From: Alitabrizicola rongguiensis
GTDB lineage: Bacteria; Pseudomonadota; Alphaproteobacteria; Rhodobacterales; Rhodobacteraceae
Length of the DNA: 64,000 bases
Direction of reading: 5' to 3'
Assembly (NCBI RefSeq): GCF_021491355.1
Contig: NZ_JAKENF010000002.1
Location: 496,001 to 560,000 of the forward strand
The notes beneath the pieces were generated by a model, which was not told the DNA's origin, searched no databases, and worked only from the letters and a program-made list of their open reading frames with translations. The translations under genes were made by a program, and so were the position numbers. Positions 1-8,716 of the stretch are shown here, piece by piece (positions within the stretch are counted from its first letter, which is position 1; the number at the start of each line of letters is the position of its first letter).

Positions 1-1044
1 GGGCTTGCCCTGATCCTGACCGGAACGGTCTATGCCGGATCGGCGCCCGTCCTTGTCCTGGCGGCACTGTTCTTGGGCGGGTCGGTCTTCGCCGCCGTCC
101 ATCACGCCGAGGTGCTGGCCCTGCGTCTGGGCGAGCCCTTCGGGTCGATCCTGCTCGCTGTCTCGGTCACCATCATCGAGGTCGCGCTGATCGTGTCGAT
201 CCTTTTGTCCGATGCGCCGGGCAGTTCGGCCGTGGCCCGCGACACGGTCTATGCGGCGGTGATGATCGTCCTGAACGGCATCGTCGGGCTCTGTCTTGTG
301 GTCGGGTCTATCCGCCACCGCGAACAGTCCTTCCGCATTGACGGAGCTGCCGCGACCCTCTCGGTCCTGTGCACCCTGGCGATCGTGGCGCTGGTCCTGC
401 CCAATTACACGCTGGCGACCCGCGGTCCGACCTATGCACCGCAGCAGCTGCTGGTCGTGGGCGTCGTGTCACTGATCCTCTACATGACCTTCGTCTTCGT
501 TCAGACAGTCCGGCACCGCGAATACTTCCTCGAGCTGTCGACGCTGCCGGATCACTCTTCGGTTCCCCTCGCGCAGCAGCCCTCAAATCGCATCGCAGCA
601 GCCAGCCTCGTACTGCTTCTCCTGTCGCTGGTCGCTGTCGTTTTGTTGGCCAAGGTGCTGTCGAAGCCGCTCGATGCAGCGATCGTCGGGGCGGGCCTGC
701 CGCCATCCTTCGTCGGCGTGGTGATCGCTGCCATCGTGCTGCTGCCGGAAAGCATGGCGGCGCTGAAGGCCGCCCATGCCAACCGGCTGCAAAGCAGCGT
801 CAACCTTGCGCTCGGCTCGGCCCTCGCCAGCATCGGCCTGACCATCCCGACGGTCGCCGTTGTATCGCTGGCGCTTGACCGCCCGTTGGAGCTTGGCCTG
901 AACGGCGAGCATACGGTGCTTCTGGTGATGACCCTGGTGATCTCGTTCCTGACGCTTGGCACGACGGGACGGACAAACGTGCTTCAGGGGGCGGTTCATC
1001 TGGTCATCTTCGCGATCTTCCTTTTGCTTTCGGCCATCCCCTGA
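1..1044 (+). CDS. Calcium:proton antiporter, ChaA/CAX type (5' partial)
   Basis: The frame is open from the first base of the window, so the start lies upstream; 347 residues are visible. The protein is almost entirely hydrophobic and shows the two inverted CaCA-superfamily signatures: an acidic helix with 'VTIIEVALI' near the N-terminal end and, about 180 residues later, 'LLPES' followed by an 'NLALGSALASIGLTIP' helix. A soluble loop lies between the two halves (around 'RHREYFLELST'). This is the architecture of ChaA-like Ca2+(Na+)/H+ exchangers of the inner membrane, which export cations against the proton gradient. Ion specificity cannot be read from the sequence. The TGA stop is followed after 63 bases by an unrelated small gene. 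Confidence 0.85.
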   Translation, partial: GLALILTGTVYAGSAPVLVLAALFLGGSVFAAVHHAEVLALRLGEPFGSILLAVSVTIIEVALIVSILLSDAPGSSAVARDTVYAAVMIVLNGIVGLCLVVGSIRHREQSFRIDGAAATLSVLCTLAIVALVLPNYTLATRGPTYAPQQLLVVGVVSLILYMTFVFVQTVRHREYFLELSTLPDHSSVPLAQQPSNRIAAASLVLLLLSLVAVVLLAKVLSKPLDAAIVGAGLPPSFVGVVIAAIVLLPESMAALKAAHANRLQSSVNLALGSALASIGLTIPTVAVVSLALDRPLELGLNGEHTVLLVMTLVISFLTLGTTGRTNVLQGAVHLVIFAIFLLLSAIP

Positions 1045-1107
1045 CCAAGTGACTTGCCGGGCGGCCGACCTGAAATAGATGCTGGGTCGAACCTGAGAGA
1101 GGCGGCG

Positions 1108-1482
1108 ATGCAGGAAAAGTCGATCAACGTGCTGGGCGGGCCGCTCGATTCCTGTTCGACCGAGCCTCTGACCGGCTTCTTCCGCAACGGCTGCTGCGAC
1201 ACCGGACCCTATGACCACGGCGTCCACACTGTCTGCGCCCTGATGACAGACGAGTTCCTGGCACTGTCGAAATACCTCGGCAACGACCTGTCAACCCCAC
1301 GGCCGGAATACCGCTTTGCCGGACTGAAGGCCGGGGATCAGTGGTGCCTTTGTGCGGCGCGCTTCCTGCAGGCCCATCACGAAGGCGCAGCCCCGCAGGT
1401 TCGGCTGAAGGCGACGCACCGCCGGACGCTCGACATCGTCCCGCTGGAAACGCTTCGGCTTTATGCCGTGGATGCAGAATAG
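1108..1482 (+). CDS. DUF2237 family protein
   Basis: The 124-residue product is rich in conserved Cys, His and Asp: 'CDTGPYDHGVHTVCA', 'GNDLSTPRPEY', 'GDQWCLCA' and a C-terminal 'LKATH' block. This is the full pattern of DUF2237, a cytosolic bacterial family without a proven biochemical role. A longer frame opens at 1054, but the internal ATG at 1108 has a purine-rich site (gagagaggcgg) immediately upstream and begins where family similarity begins. The cysteines suggest metal binding, which is inference only. It stands alone between the antiporter gene and a convergent regulator gene, with only three bases between the two stop codons. Confidence 0.8.
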   Translation: MQEKSINVLGGPLDSCSTEPLTGFFRNGCCDTGPYDHGVHTVCALMTDEFLALSKYLGNDLSTPRPEYRFAGLKAGDQWCLCAARFLQAHHEGAAPQVRLKATHRRTLDIVPLETLRLYAVDAE

Positions 1483-1485
1483 CGT

Positions 1486-2022
1486 TCAGACGGTCTCGAC
1501 CTGGCGTGCAGCCTTCTCGACAGCCGGGCTCGCACCGCCAAGTTCGCCCGTCATCAGATCCTCGATGAAGAGGCTCAAGAGTTGCGAGCGGCCGGTCACC
1601 CCGGCCTTGCGGTAGATCGCGTTGGTTTGCGCCTTGACCGTACCTTCGCTGGTCTTGCGCAGGCTGGCGATCTCGGCGGTTGTCATCCCCTTGATCGCAA
1701 ACAGGGCAACATCACTTTCCGCCGGTGTAAGACCCCACTCGGCAAACCGCTCCTCAAGAAGCTCCATGAAGGCCCCAGACGCACGGCGCAACCGCTCTTC
1801 TGCGCGGTTGCGATCCGCGATGGCGCGGAACAGCGCGAAGCCCCCCAGAACCAGCCCAAGCAACAGACCGACAGCCGCGCCGATTTCCAGGAGTTCCCGC
1901 GCCTCCCAGCTGAGGGGGTGCGATTGCAAACCCAGAACCGAACTCAGGATGTCCCAGACGAAGAAAACCGTGCAAACGGCCTGAAAGAACAGAATGGCCA
2001 GAACAAGCCAACCCTTCCTCAT
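1486..2022 (-). CDS. Membrane-anchored LuxR-type HTH regulator
   Basis: A 178-residue protein with two hydrophobic helices (about residues 3-28 and 44-66), a short charged and probably coiled-coil linker ('DRNRAEERLRRA'), and a C-terminal GerE/LuxR helix-turn-helix ('LTPAESDVALFAIKGMTTAEIA' region through 'GVTGRSQLLSLF'). It has no receiver or autoinducer domain, so it looks like a one-component transcription factor held in the inner membrane. Two secreted PepSY-like proteins lie immediately upstream on the same strand, the first 33 bases away, which suggests co-transcription and that the regulator responds to or controls the envelope. The signal is unknown. Confidence 0.75.
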   Translation of the reverse strand: MRKGWLVLAILFFQAVCTVFFVWDILSSVLGLQSHPLSWEARELLEIGAAVGLLLGLVLGGFALFRAIADRNRAEERLRRASGAFMELLEERFAEWGLTPAESDVALFAIKGMTTAEIASLRKTSEGTVKAQTNAIYRKAGVTGRSQLLSLFIEDLMTGELGGASPAVEKAARQVETV

Positions 2023-2055
2023 TCCCGGCCCACCCTGCGCCGTCGCAGTACGCCG

Positions 2056-2667
2056 TCAGTCGTCATCGCCACCAGATCCGTGATCTCCACCTGAATCATC
2101 CGATCCGGAGCCTCCCGAACCGGACCCTCCGGAACCGCTGTTGCTGCCGGACCCGCCGCTGCTGTCCGAGCCACCACCGTCGCCGGAGCCGGCGCTGTCG
2201 CTACCCGAGCCGCCGTCATGGTCGGAACCGCTTCCGCCGGAGCCACTTCCACCAGACCCGCCATCGTCCGAGCCGCCGCCACCCGAGCCGCCACTTCCGG
2301 ACCCGCCGCTTCCCGAGTTGCTGCCGCCGGAGTCGTCACCTCCCGAAGTTCCGGACGATCCGGAACGACCTTGATCCGATCGGCCATCGTCATCGAGAAT
2401 GTCAGACGCCGCCGACCCTGTGCGCGTGTCCGTCGCGAGGTCGCGTAGGATTTCTCCCGAGCTGGGGTTGATGACGATCTCACGCTGCTGACTGCCGCGA
2501 ATGCCCGTGATGCGCACCCGCCCCAACAGGGTCCGCGACATGGTAATGTCTTGGTAACCAAGCTCACGCAGGCGGCTAGCAATCTGCTGGCCAACATCCT
2601 GAGCAAGGGCAGGCGCGAGTGGAACCGCCATCAGTGCCAGCCCCAGAAGCAGGGTTCTTCGCCGCAT
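2056..2667 (-). CDS. Secreted PepSY-like protein with Ser/Gly/Asp-rich tail (copy 1)
   Basis: The 203-residue product starts with a clear Sec signal peptide ('MRRRTLLLGLALMAVPLAPALA'). Residues about 24-80 form a PepSY-like fold ('IASRLRELGYQDITMSRTLLGR', then 'REIVINPSSGEILRDL'). Everything after about residue 90 is low-complexity Ser, Gly and Asp with few other residues, a probably disordered, acidic, possibly cation-binding tail. The ATG at 2667 is preferred over an upstream in-frame ATG at 2760 because it begins the signal peptide and has a 'gaggaag' ribosome site. Its neighbour at 2773-3414 is a diverged paralogue of the same design. Function unknown; PepSY domains are often linked to inhibition of secreted enzymes or to metal and heme envelope systems. 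Confidence 0.75.
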   Translation of the reverse strand: MRRRTLLLGLALMAVPLAPALAQDVGQQIASRLRELGYQDITMSRTLLGRVRITGIRGSQQREIVINPSSGEILRDLATDTRTGSAASDILDDDGRSDQGRSGSSGTSGGDDSGGSNSGSGGSGSGGSGGGGSDDGGSGGSGSGGSGSDHDGGSGSDSAGSGDGGGSDSSGGSGSNSGSGGSGSGGSGSDDSGGDHGSGGDDD

Positions 2668-2772
2668 GTCTTCCTCACTCTCCCCCGGGCAGGGCCGGGT
2701 CAGTATCGACGAGGCCCGGTCGCGGGGCAAGACTTCCCCACGCCGGGTCTCAAGGTTCAATCGAGGAGCAGA

Positions 2773-3414
2773 TCAGTCGTCCGATCCTTCGCCTCCGCCG
2801 CCGCTCCCACTGTGGTCCGATCCACCCGATCCGCCGTCGCTATCACCGCCAGAGTCGCCGTGATCCGAGCCGCTGTTGCCGCCGTGATCATCCGCGCCGC
2901 CATCATCCGATCCACCACCGGAACTGCCACCAGACGAATGATCGCCGCCATTGTCATCACCGCCATCATCGCCGCTGTCATCGCCACGGTCATCGCTGCC
3001 ATGATCGTCTCCGACATCGTGGTTCGGACCGTCATCTGATCCCGTGCTCTGGCTGTCGTCATCGGACGAGTTATCGTCTGCGGAATCGTCGTCGGATGAC
3101 TGCCCCTCGGCCGCGCGAACGAAATCGCGGTTCCTCTGGCGCAGGGTAACACCGGGGCTGGTGTCTTCAAAGGCGCCGACCTTCTCGGTCTCGGACTTGA
3201 GGACGGCACCGGTCGACTTGTCGTAGATGGTCTCGACCTTTTCGGTGCCGCGGATTGCTTCGACTTTCAGCTGGTTTGGTGTCTCCCGCATTTCGATGCG
3301 CGTGAAGCCCTGCGACTGAAGGTCCGCAGCAAGGGCGTTGACGTTGACCTCGGCAGAGGCGCCGCCGCCCGAGAGCAGCAGGAAAAGCGTGACGGGGAGG
3401 AGTGTGTGTTTCAA
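2773..3414 (-). CDS. Secreted PepSY-like protein with Ser/Gly/Asp-rich tail (copy 2)
   Basis: A 213-residue secreted protein: signal peptide ('MKHTLLPVTLFLLLSGGGASA'), a PepSY-like unit ('LAADLQSQGFTRIEMRETPNQL', 'VETIYDKSTGAVLKSE') and, from about residue 108, a long tail almost entirely of Asp, Ser and Gly with scattered His and Asn. It shares design and spacing with the downstream copy but only modest identity in the ordered part, so the duplication is not recent. The tail carries more Asp than copy 1. The pair sits upstream of the membrane LuxR regulator on the same strand. Calcium or other cation binding by the tail is inference. Confidence 0.75.
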   Translation of the reverse strand: MKHTLLPVTLFLLLSGGGASAEVNVNALAADLQSQGFTRIEMRETPNQLKVEAIRGTEKVETIYDKSTGAVLKSETEKVGAFEDTSPGVTLRQRNRDFVRAAEGQSSDDDSADDNSSDDDSQSTGSDDGPNHDVGDDHGSDDRGDDSGDDGGDDNGGDHSSGGSSGGGSDDGGADDHGGNSGSDHGDSGGDSDGGSGGSDHSGSGGGGEGSDD

Positions 3415-3568
3415 TGGGGTCTCCTTTCAGGATTCTGGGGAAACGGCCGGCCGCGACGGCAGCCGACCGCGATCGTCTGGCTTGGCCATGGCCAACCGGA
3501 TCTTCGGCGCCGCATCAGTGGCGCGTATCTCCTGCTGGATCGTCGGTGCCACGGCCGCGGCGAGCGAG

Positions 3569-3709
3569 TTAAGCCGGTTCGCCTGATGTCTTGCCGCTCT
3601 CCATCACGGTGGGCTGAAGCCCGACACCGGATAATGCGGCAGCCTGAGATGGCAGGCTGCCAGCCGCGAAGATGAACATGGCGATCGAGGACGCGATCAA
3701 GATCTTCAT
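3569..3709 (-). CDS. Small secreted peptide, unknown function
   Basis: A 46-codon gene with a strong ribosome site (gaggaaagg, 2 bases before the ATG). The product begins 'MKILIASSIAMFIFAAGSLPSQA', a textbook Sec signal peptide, leaving a mature peptide of roughly 23 residues ending 'MESGKTSGEPA'. A 14-codon upstream extension to 3751 is possible but would bury the signal sequence. It lies upstream of and codirectional with the two PepSY-like genes, 154 bases from the nearer one. I do not recognise a family. The good ribosome site and signal peptide argue that it is real. Confidence 0.5.
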   Translation of the reverse strand: MKILIASSIAMFIFAAGSLPSQAAALSGVGLQPTVMESGKTSGEPA

Positions 3710-3878
3710 GGCCTTTCCTCTCTGTTGCGCCGCGGTGTTGCGACAAGCCAACGAGGCCGCATATTCTGGCAGCGGACCATTCGCCGAGAGTTTAGCATTG
3801 GTGCCATTGGCAGGCGGTTTAGGTCCATAAACCTGGGTTTAGGCGCTTGGAGCTCAGCGCAACCCACTGTCGGAAAAG

Positions 3879-3907
3879 GAAAAACCCCGCCAAAAGGCAG
3901 GGCTTTC
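3879..3907 (-). terminator. Rho-independent terminator of trpB
   Basis: Read on the minus strand, the sequence is a G/C stem (GCCCTGCC pairing with GGCGGGGT) around a TTTT loop followed by a run of T. It lies 27 bases after the trpB stop codon, in the correct orientation to end the trpF-trpB transcript. Confidence 0.8.
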
Positions 3908-3933
3908 AGAATTTCGGAGGATGAGACCGTCCG

Positions 3934-5160
3934 TCAGATTTTCATGTTGACGCCAAGGTGCTTGGCCACCGTGAAGATGTCCTTGTCGCCGCGACCGCAG
4001 AGATTCATCACGATCAGGTGGTCCTTCGGAAGCGTCGGCGCGATCTTCATCACATGGGCCAGCGCATGGCTCGGCTCCAGCGCCGGGATGATTCCCTCCT
4101 GCTCGCAGCAGAGCTGGAAGGCTGCCAGCGCCTCGGCATCGGTGATCGAGACGTACTCGGCACGGCCGACATCATGCAGCCAGGAATGCTCTGGCCCGAT
4201 GCCGGGATAGTCGAGCCCCGCCGAGATCGAATAGCCTTCGAGGATCTGGCCGTCCTCGTCCTGCAAGAGGTAGGTCCGGTTGCCGTGAAGGACGCCGGGC
4301 CGACCGCCGGTAAGGCTGGCGCAATGCTCCATCCGGTCGTCCACACCCTTGCCGCCGGCCTCGACCCCGATGATCCGCACGCTCTTGTCGTCGAGGAAGG
4401 GATAGAACAGCCCCATCGCATTCGACCCGCCACCGATCGCGGCGATGATCGTGTCGGGCAGCCGGCCCTCGCGTTCGAGGATCTGCTGCTTGGCTTCCTT
4501 GCCGATGATCGACTGGAAGTCGCGGACCATCGCCGGATAGGGATGCGGACCGGCAACCGTGCCGATGCAGTAGAAGGTGTCGCGCACATTGGTGACCCAG
4601 TCGCGCAGCGCGTCGTTCATCGCATCCTTGAGCGTGCCGCGGCCTGACGTAACCGGGATCACCTCGGCCCCGAGAAGCTTCATGCGGAACACGTTCGGCG
4701 CCTGGCGCTCGACGTCATGGGCCCCCATGTAGACCACGCATTTCAGCCCGAACTTGGCGCAGACGGTCGCGGTTGCCACGCCGTGCTGGCCCGCCCCCGT
4801 CTCAGCAATGATCCGGGTCTTGCCCATGCGGCGGGCAAGGATGATCTGGCCCAGCACGTTGTTGATCTTGTGCGCGCCGGTATGGTTCAACTCGTCGCGC
4901 TTCATGTAGATCTTCGCACCGCCAAGGTGCTGCGTCAGGCGCTCGGCGTAGTAAAGCGGCGACGGGCGGCCGACATAATGGGTCCAGAGATCGTTCATCT
5001 CGGCCCAGAAGGTCGGGTCGGTCTTGGCATGCTCGTAGCGTTCCTCGAGATCGAGGATGAGCGGCATCAGCGTTTCTGATACGAAGCGCCCGCCAAAGAT
5101 GCCAAAGCGGCCCTGTTCGTCGGGGCCGGTCATGTAGCTGTTGGGCATGTCTTCGGGCAT
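3934..5160 (-). CDS. trpB: Tryptophan synthase beta chain
   Basis: The 408-residue product matches full-length TrpB, which makes tryptophan from serine and indole delivered by TrpA through the alpha2-beta2 tunnel. The PLP-lysine motif 'HTGAHKINN' is present (Lys98), as are the phosphate-binding 'GGGSNAMG' loop, '[11 protein letters not shown]' and 'GRGDKD' near the C-terminus. The ATG at 5160 is chosen because a perfect GGAGG site precedes it; an upstream in-frame ATG at 5250 would add an unconserved extension. trpF lies 121 bases upstream on the same strand, the usual alphaproteobacterial trpFB(A) order; trpA is not in the window on the downstream side, where a terminator follows. Confidence 0.97.
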   Translation of the reverse strand: MPEDMPNSYMTGPDEQGRFGIFGGRFVSETLMPLILDLEERYEHAKTDPTFWAEMNDLWTHYVGRPSPLYYAERLTQHLGGAKIYMKRDELNHTGAHKINNVLGQIILARRMGKTRIIAETGAGQHGVATATVCAKFGLKCVVYMGAHDVERQAPNVFRMKLLGAEVIPVTSGRGTLKDAMNDALRDWVTNVRDTFYCIGTVAGPHPYPAMVRDFQSIIGKEAKQQILEREGRLPDTIIAAIGGGSNAMGLFYPFLDDKSVRIIGVEAGGKGVDDRMEHCASLTGGRPGVLHGNRTYLLQDEDGQILEGYSISAGLDYPGIGPEHSWLHDVGRAEYVSITDAEALAAFQLCCEQEGIIPALEPSHALAHVMKIAPTLPKDHLIVMNLCGRGDKDIFTVAKHLGVNMKI

Positions 5161-5280
5161 CGCATCCTCCGGGCTTGGCCCGATGGATGTAGCGCTGCAC
5201 AGGCGCAGGGTAAAGCGCGAGGTTTTGACCCGACCGAAGCAGGGAGCCAATCTGAGAACCTTGGCCGCAGACTGTGGCTC

Positions 5281-5934
5281 CTAAGGAAGCGTGAAGCCGC
5301 GGGCCGCCTTCACAAACGCCCGGATCTTCGCCGGGTCCTTCATCCCCGGCGCGCCTTCGACGCCGGACGAGACATCGACCTGCCGCGCGTTGGTCAACCG
5401 GATCGCCTCGGCGACATTTTCGGCTGTCAGCCCGCCCGCGAGCATCCACGGCCGAAGCCAGCGGCGCTGCGCCACCAGCCGCCAGTCGAAGGTCAGTCCG
5501 TTGCCGCCCGGCAGAACCGCGTCCATGGGAGGCTTGGCGTCGACCAGGATCTGGTCGGCCACGAGGCTGTAGTCGAGCACCGCGGCCAGATCACCTGCCT
5601 CGGCCACGCCCACCGCCTTCATCACCGGCAACCCGTAGCGGGCGCGGATCTCGGCAACCCGGTCAGTGCTTTCGCGCCCGTGGAGTTGCAGCATGTCGAG
5701 CGGCACCTCGCCGGTGATCCGGTCGAGGGCAGCGTCATCGGCATCGACCACGAGCGCCACCTTTGCGAGGCCGACCGGAGCGGCAAGAGCGGCTGTCCGC
5801 GCCTCAGGTATCGAAAGATTGCGCGGCGATTTCGCAAAAAAGACGAAGCCCGCATAGGCGGCACCCGCCTCGGCCACAGCCTCGACATCTGCCGCCGTCC
5901 GCAGGCCGCAGATCTTGACCCGGATCTCGGTCAT
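5281..5934 (-). CDS. trpF: Phosphoribosylanthranilate isomerase
   Basis: The 217-residue (beta/alpha)8 barrel enzyme catalyses the Amadori rearrangement of phosphoribosylanthranilate, the third step of tryptophan synthesis. Visible landmarks are '[12 protein letters not shown]' with the catalytic Cys at residue 9, 'LQLHGRE', 'LVDAKPP', 'AGGLTAENV' and the C-terminal '[15 protein letters not shown]' phosphate-binding segment. It is separate from trpC, as is normal in alphaproteobacteria. The start codon lies two bases after the stop of the upstream LapA-like gene, so the two are probably translationally coupled; trpB follows. Confidence 0.97.
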   Translation of the reverse strand: MTEIRVKICGLRTAADVEAVAEAGAAYAGFVFFAKSPRNLSIPEARTAALAAPVGLAKVALVVDADDAALDRITGEVPLDMLQLHGRESTDRVAEIRARYGLPVMKAVGVAEAGDLAAVLDYSLVADQILVDAKPPMDAVLPGGNGLTFDWRLVAQRRWLRPWMLAGGLTAENVAEAIRLTNARQVDVSSGVEGAPGMKDPAKIRAFVKAARGFTLP

Positions 5935-5936
5935 GC

Positions 5937-6296
5937 TCAGCTCGCCTTGCGGGGGCTTTCCAGGAGCGCCAGAACTTCGTCCTTGTGCTCAGGCTTATCC
6001 TCGCGAAGCCGGGCAACCTCGCGTTCGAGATTGGCCACTTCCCGCGACTTGCGGCTGGCGATCGACCGATGCTTGGTTTCGCGCAGCCATTCCCAGACGA
6101 AACCGATCAGCACCCCCACGACGATGCCGCCAAAGACAACCAGGAACAGCGGGATCTGGATCGTCCAACCGATCCCGGCGAAGGGGCCGATGCTGTCAGG
6201 CAGAAGCCGCAGCGCGACAGGATCACGATTTGCGAGGGCAATCGTCAGAAGGGCAACTGTAAGTAGCCCAAGCAGCAGGTAGCGAAGAAACCGCAT
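5937..6296 (-). CDS. LapA-domain membrane protein
   Basis: A 119-residue protein with two transmembrane helices (about 4-22 and 47-70), separated by a short periplasmic segment containing the typical '[12 protein letters not shown]' motif, then a charged, probably coiled-coil cytosolic tail ('[17 protein letters not shown]'). This is the LapA (DUF1049) layout; in E. coli, LapA works with LapB in control of LPS synthesis, but alphaproteobacterial members are not well characterised and no lapB is next to it. It lies between ihfB and trpF, an arrangement I associate with Rhodobacterales. Confidence 0.8.
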   Translation of the reverse strand: MRFLRYLLLGLLTVALLTIALANRDPVALRLLPDSIGPFAGIGWTIQIPLFLVVFGGIVVGVLIGFVWEWLRETKHRSIASRKSREVANLEREVARLREDKPEHKDEVLALLESPRKAS

Positions 6297-6345
6297 CGTC
6301 AGACCTCGCGTCCCAAGGATCGGGCAGTCGATCCCGACGGGGGGT

Positions 6346-6627
6346 TTACTTGCCGTTCAACCGGTCGCGCAAGAGCTTTCCGGTCTTGAAGAACGGCACG
6401 TCCTTCTGCTCGACATCGACCGCTTCGCCGGTGCGCGGATTGCGGCCCAGACGGGCATCGCGGGCCTTGACCGAGAAGGCACCGAAGCCCCGTAACTCGA
6501 CACGGTCGCCCTTGGCCAGCGCCTCGATGATCTCTTCGAACACGGTGTTCACGATACGCTCGACGTGGCGTTGAGTGAGATGCGGATTCTCGTCCGCGAT
6601 CTTCTGGATCAGTTCAGACCGGATCAT
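6346..6627 (-). CDS. ihfB: Integration host factor subunit beta
   Basis: A 93-residue DNA-bending protein of the HU/IHF family. The N-terminal dimerisation helices ('[17 protein letters not shown]') and the DNA-binding arm with the IHF-type 'GRNPRTGE' and '[12 protein letters not shown]' are complete. The Pro in the arm that wedges into the minor groove is present. The ATG at 6627 fits the family start; the upstream frame to 6669 is not conserved. It forms a heterodimer with IHF-alpha, encoded elsewhere. It is downstream of rpsA, as in many proteobacteria, but a terminator hairpin between them suggests it also has its own promoter. Confidence 0.95.
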   Translation of the reverse strand: MIRSELIQKIADENPHLTQRHVERIVNTVFEEIIEALAKGDRVELRGFGAFSVKARDARLGRNPRTGEAVDVEQKDVPFFKTGKLLRDRLNGK

Positions 6628-6755
6628 GTCCTTAAGTCCCCCCCTGTGGTCGTGCCAGGCCGCCGCCACATGTTCTTTGGTCGACTATAGGGAAGAATAT
6701 TCGTCGCACAAACAGGAAAACCCTTCCAGCGCCTGCACTTGGCGGGGCTTCGCGC

Positions 6756-6788
6756 AAAAAGAAAGGGCCCCGCCAGCGGCGGAGCCCC
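6756..6788 (-). terminator. Terminator downstream of rpsA
   Basis: On the minus strand an imperfect G/C hairpin (GGGGCTCCGCC with GGCGGGGCCC) is followed by TTTCTTTTT, 25 bases beyond the rpsA stop codon. It is positioned to end most rpsA transcripts before ihfB; partial read-through is possible. Confidence 0.75.
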
Positions 6789-6813
6789 AATTGCTGCGGA
6801 GCGGCGAGCGGCC

Positions 6814-8499
6814 TCAGCCCCGGTCGGAGCCCTTGAGCGCCGCCCCAAGGATGTCACCCAGCGACGCGCCCGAATCGGACGAGCCATACTGTTCGACGGC
6901 CTCTTTCTCTTCCGCGATCTCGCGCGCCTTGATCGACAGGCCCAGACGACGGGTCTTCGGGTCGATGTTGGTCACGCGGACGTCGATGTGGTCACCGACC
7001 TGGAAGCGCTCAGGGCGCTGCTCCGAACGGTCACGCGACAGGTCCGAGCGGCGGATGAACGACTTGGCGCCGTTGTACTCCACCTCGATCCCGCCATCCT
7101 CGATCGCCGAGACAGTGACCGTGATGACCGAACCGCGCTTCACGCCATCGACCGCATCCGAGAAGCTGTCGTCGCCCAGAGCCTTGATCGAGAGCGAGAT
7201 GCGCTCTTTCTCGGTATCCACCTCGGTGACGGCGGCCTTGACCGTATCGCCCTTGCGGTAGTTCTGGATCGCATCCTCGCCGCGCTGATCCCAGCTCAGG
7301 TCGGAGAGGTGCACCATGCCATCGATATCGTTGTCGAGGCCGACGAACAGACCGAATTCGGTGATGTTCTTGACTTCGCCCTCGATGGTCGAACCGACCG
7401 GATGGCTTTCAGCGAAGACTTCCCACGGATTGCGCTGCGTCTGCTTCAGGCCCAGCGAGACGCGACGCTTGGCGCTGTCGATCTCGAGAACCATGACGTC
7501 GACTTCCTGCGAGGTCGAGACGATCTTGCCGGGATGGACGTTCTTCTTGGTCCAGCTCATTTCCGAGACGTGGACCAAGCCTTCGACGCCGGCTTCCAGT
7601 TCGACGAACGCACCGTAATCGGTGATGTTGGTCACTCGGCCCTTGTGGACCGACCCGATCGGATAGGCTTTCTCAACGGCATCCCACGGATCGGCCTGGA
7701 GTTGCTTCATGCCAAGCGAGATCCGGTGGGTGTCCTTGTTGATCTTGATGACCTGAACCTTCAGGGTCTCGCCGATCGACAGGATTTCCGACGGATGGTT
7801 GACACGGCGCCAGGCCATGTCGGTCACGTGCAGCAGGCCGTCCACGCCGCCCAGGTCAACGAACGCACCGTATTCGGTGATGTTCTTGACCACACCATCG
7901 ACAACCTGGCCTTCGGTCAGGTTCGAGATGACTTCGGCACGCTGTTCGGCGCGGCTCTCTTCCAGGATCGCGCGGCGCGACACCACGATGTTGCCACGGC
8001 GGCGGTCCATCTTCAGGATCTGGAAGGGCTGCTTCATGCCCATGAGCGGGCCGGCGTCGCGCACGGGGCGCACGTCAACCTGGCTGCCCGGAAGGAAGGC
8101 GACGGCGCCGCCCAGATCGACGGTGAAGCCACCCTTGACGCGGCCGAAGATCGCGCCTTCGACGCGGGTTTCGGCGGCATAGGCTTTTTCCAGACGGTCC
8201 CAGGCCTCTTCGCGCTTGGCTTTCTCGCGGCTGATGACAGCCTCGCCTTTCGCGTTCTCGACCCGGTCCAGATAGACCTCGACTTCGTCGCCGACATGGA
8301 TGTCGGGCGCTTCGCCGGGGCTTGCGAATTCTTTCAGGTCAACGCGGCCTTCCATCTTGTAGCCGACGTCGATGATGGCCTGGCCCGCCTCGATGGCGAT
8401 CACCTTGCCTTTGACAACCGAGCCCTCTTCGGGGGTGTCAATCTCGAAGCTTTCCTTCAGGAGGGCTTCGAATTCTTCCATGGATGCTTTAGCGCACAT
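6814..8499 (-). CDS. rpsA: 30S ribosomal protein S1
   Basis: The 561-residue product has six S1 (OB-fold) repeats. The first two are the diverged ribosome-binding repeats; the later ones carry 'GVVKNITEYGAFVDLGG', 'GRVTNITDYGAFVELE' and 'GEVKNITEFGLFVGLD' signatures. S1 docks on the 30S subunit and unfolds mRNA leaders during initiation. The start at 8499 ('MCAKASMEEFEALL') is chosen for its aaagga ribosome site 10 bases upstream and the family start at 'MEEFEALL'; an ATG at 8535 in the same frame is an alternative. Position downstream of cmk is conserved in proteobacteria, here with an SDR gene and a divergent gene in between. Confidence 0.96.
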   Translation of the reverse strand: MCAKASMEEFEALLKESFEIDTPEEGSVVKGKVIAIEAGQAIIDVGYKMEGRVDLKEFASPGEAPDIHVGDEVEVYLDRVENAKGEAVISREKAKREEAWDRLEKAYAAETRVEGAIFGRVKGGFTVDLGGAVAFLPGSQVDVRPVRDAGPLMGMKQPFQILKMDRRRGNIVVSRRAILEESRAEQRAEVISNLTEGQVVDGVVKNITEYGAFVDLGGVDGLLHVTDMAWRRVNHPSEILSIGETLKVQVIKINKDTHRISLGMKQLQADPWDAVEKAYPIGSVHKGRVTNITDYGAFVELEAGVEGLVHVSEMSWTKKNVHPGKIVSTSQEVDVMVLEIDSAKRRVSLGLKQTQRNPWEVFAESHPVGSTIEGEVKNITEFGLFVGLDNDIDGMVHLSDLSWDQRGEDAIQNYRKGDTVKAAVTEVDTEKERISLSIKALGDDSFSDAVDGVKRGSVITVTVSAIEDGGIEVEYNGAKSFIRRSDLSRDRSEQRPERFQVGDHIDVRVTNIDPKTRRLGLSIKAREIAEEKEAVEQYGSSDSGASLGDILGAALKGSDRG

Positions 8500-8716
8500 G
8501 CGTAGTTTGGTCCTTTCATCATTTTCACTGGCCATGCGGTTGGCTCCGCCGGTCTTCATGCTCGAAACAGCAATTACCCCGTCCGGAGGCCGGAGGGGCA
8601 AAGACCCGTACGGGTCGGCGCCGATATAGGGAGTATCCGGCCCGCTGGCAAGCGACGATGAAGCCGGTACGTGGTTGTGGTAGCGTTGCGCCGCGAAATT
8701 GCGACTGGGGGACTCC

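Noticed and set aside
6739-8505. 588-codon plus-strand frame across rpsA
   Set aside because: Exact shadow of ribosomal protein S1, with repeating composition that mirrors the S1 repeats.
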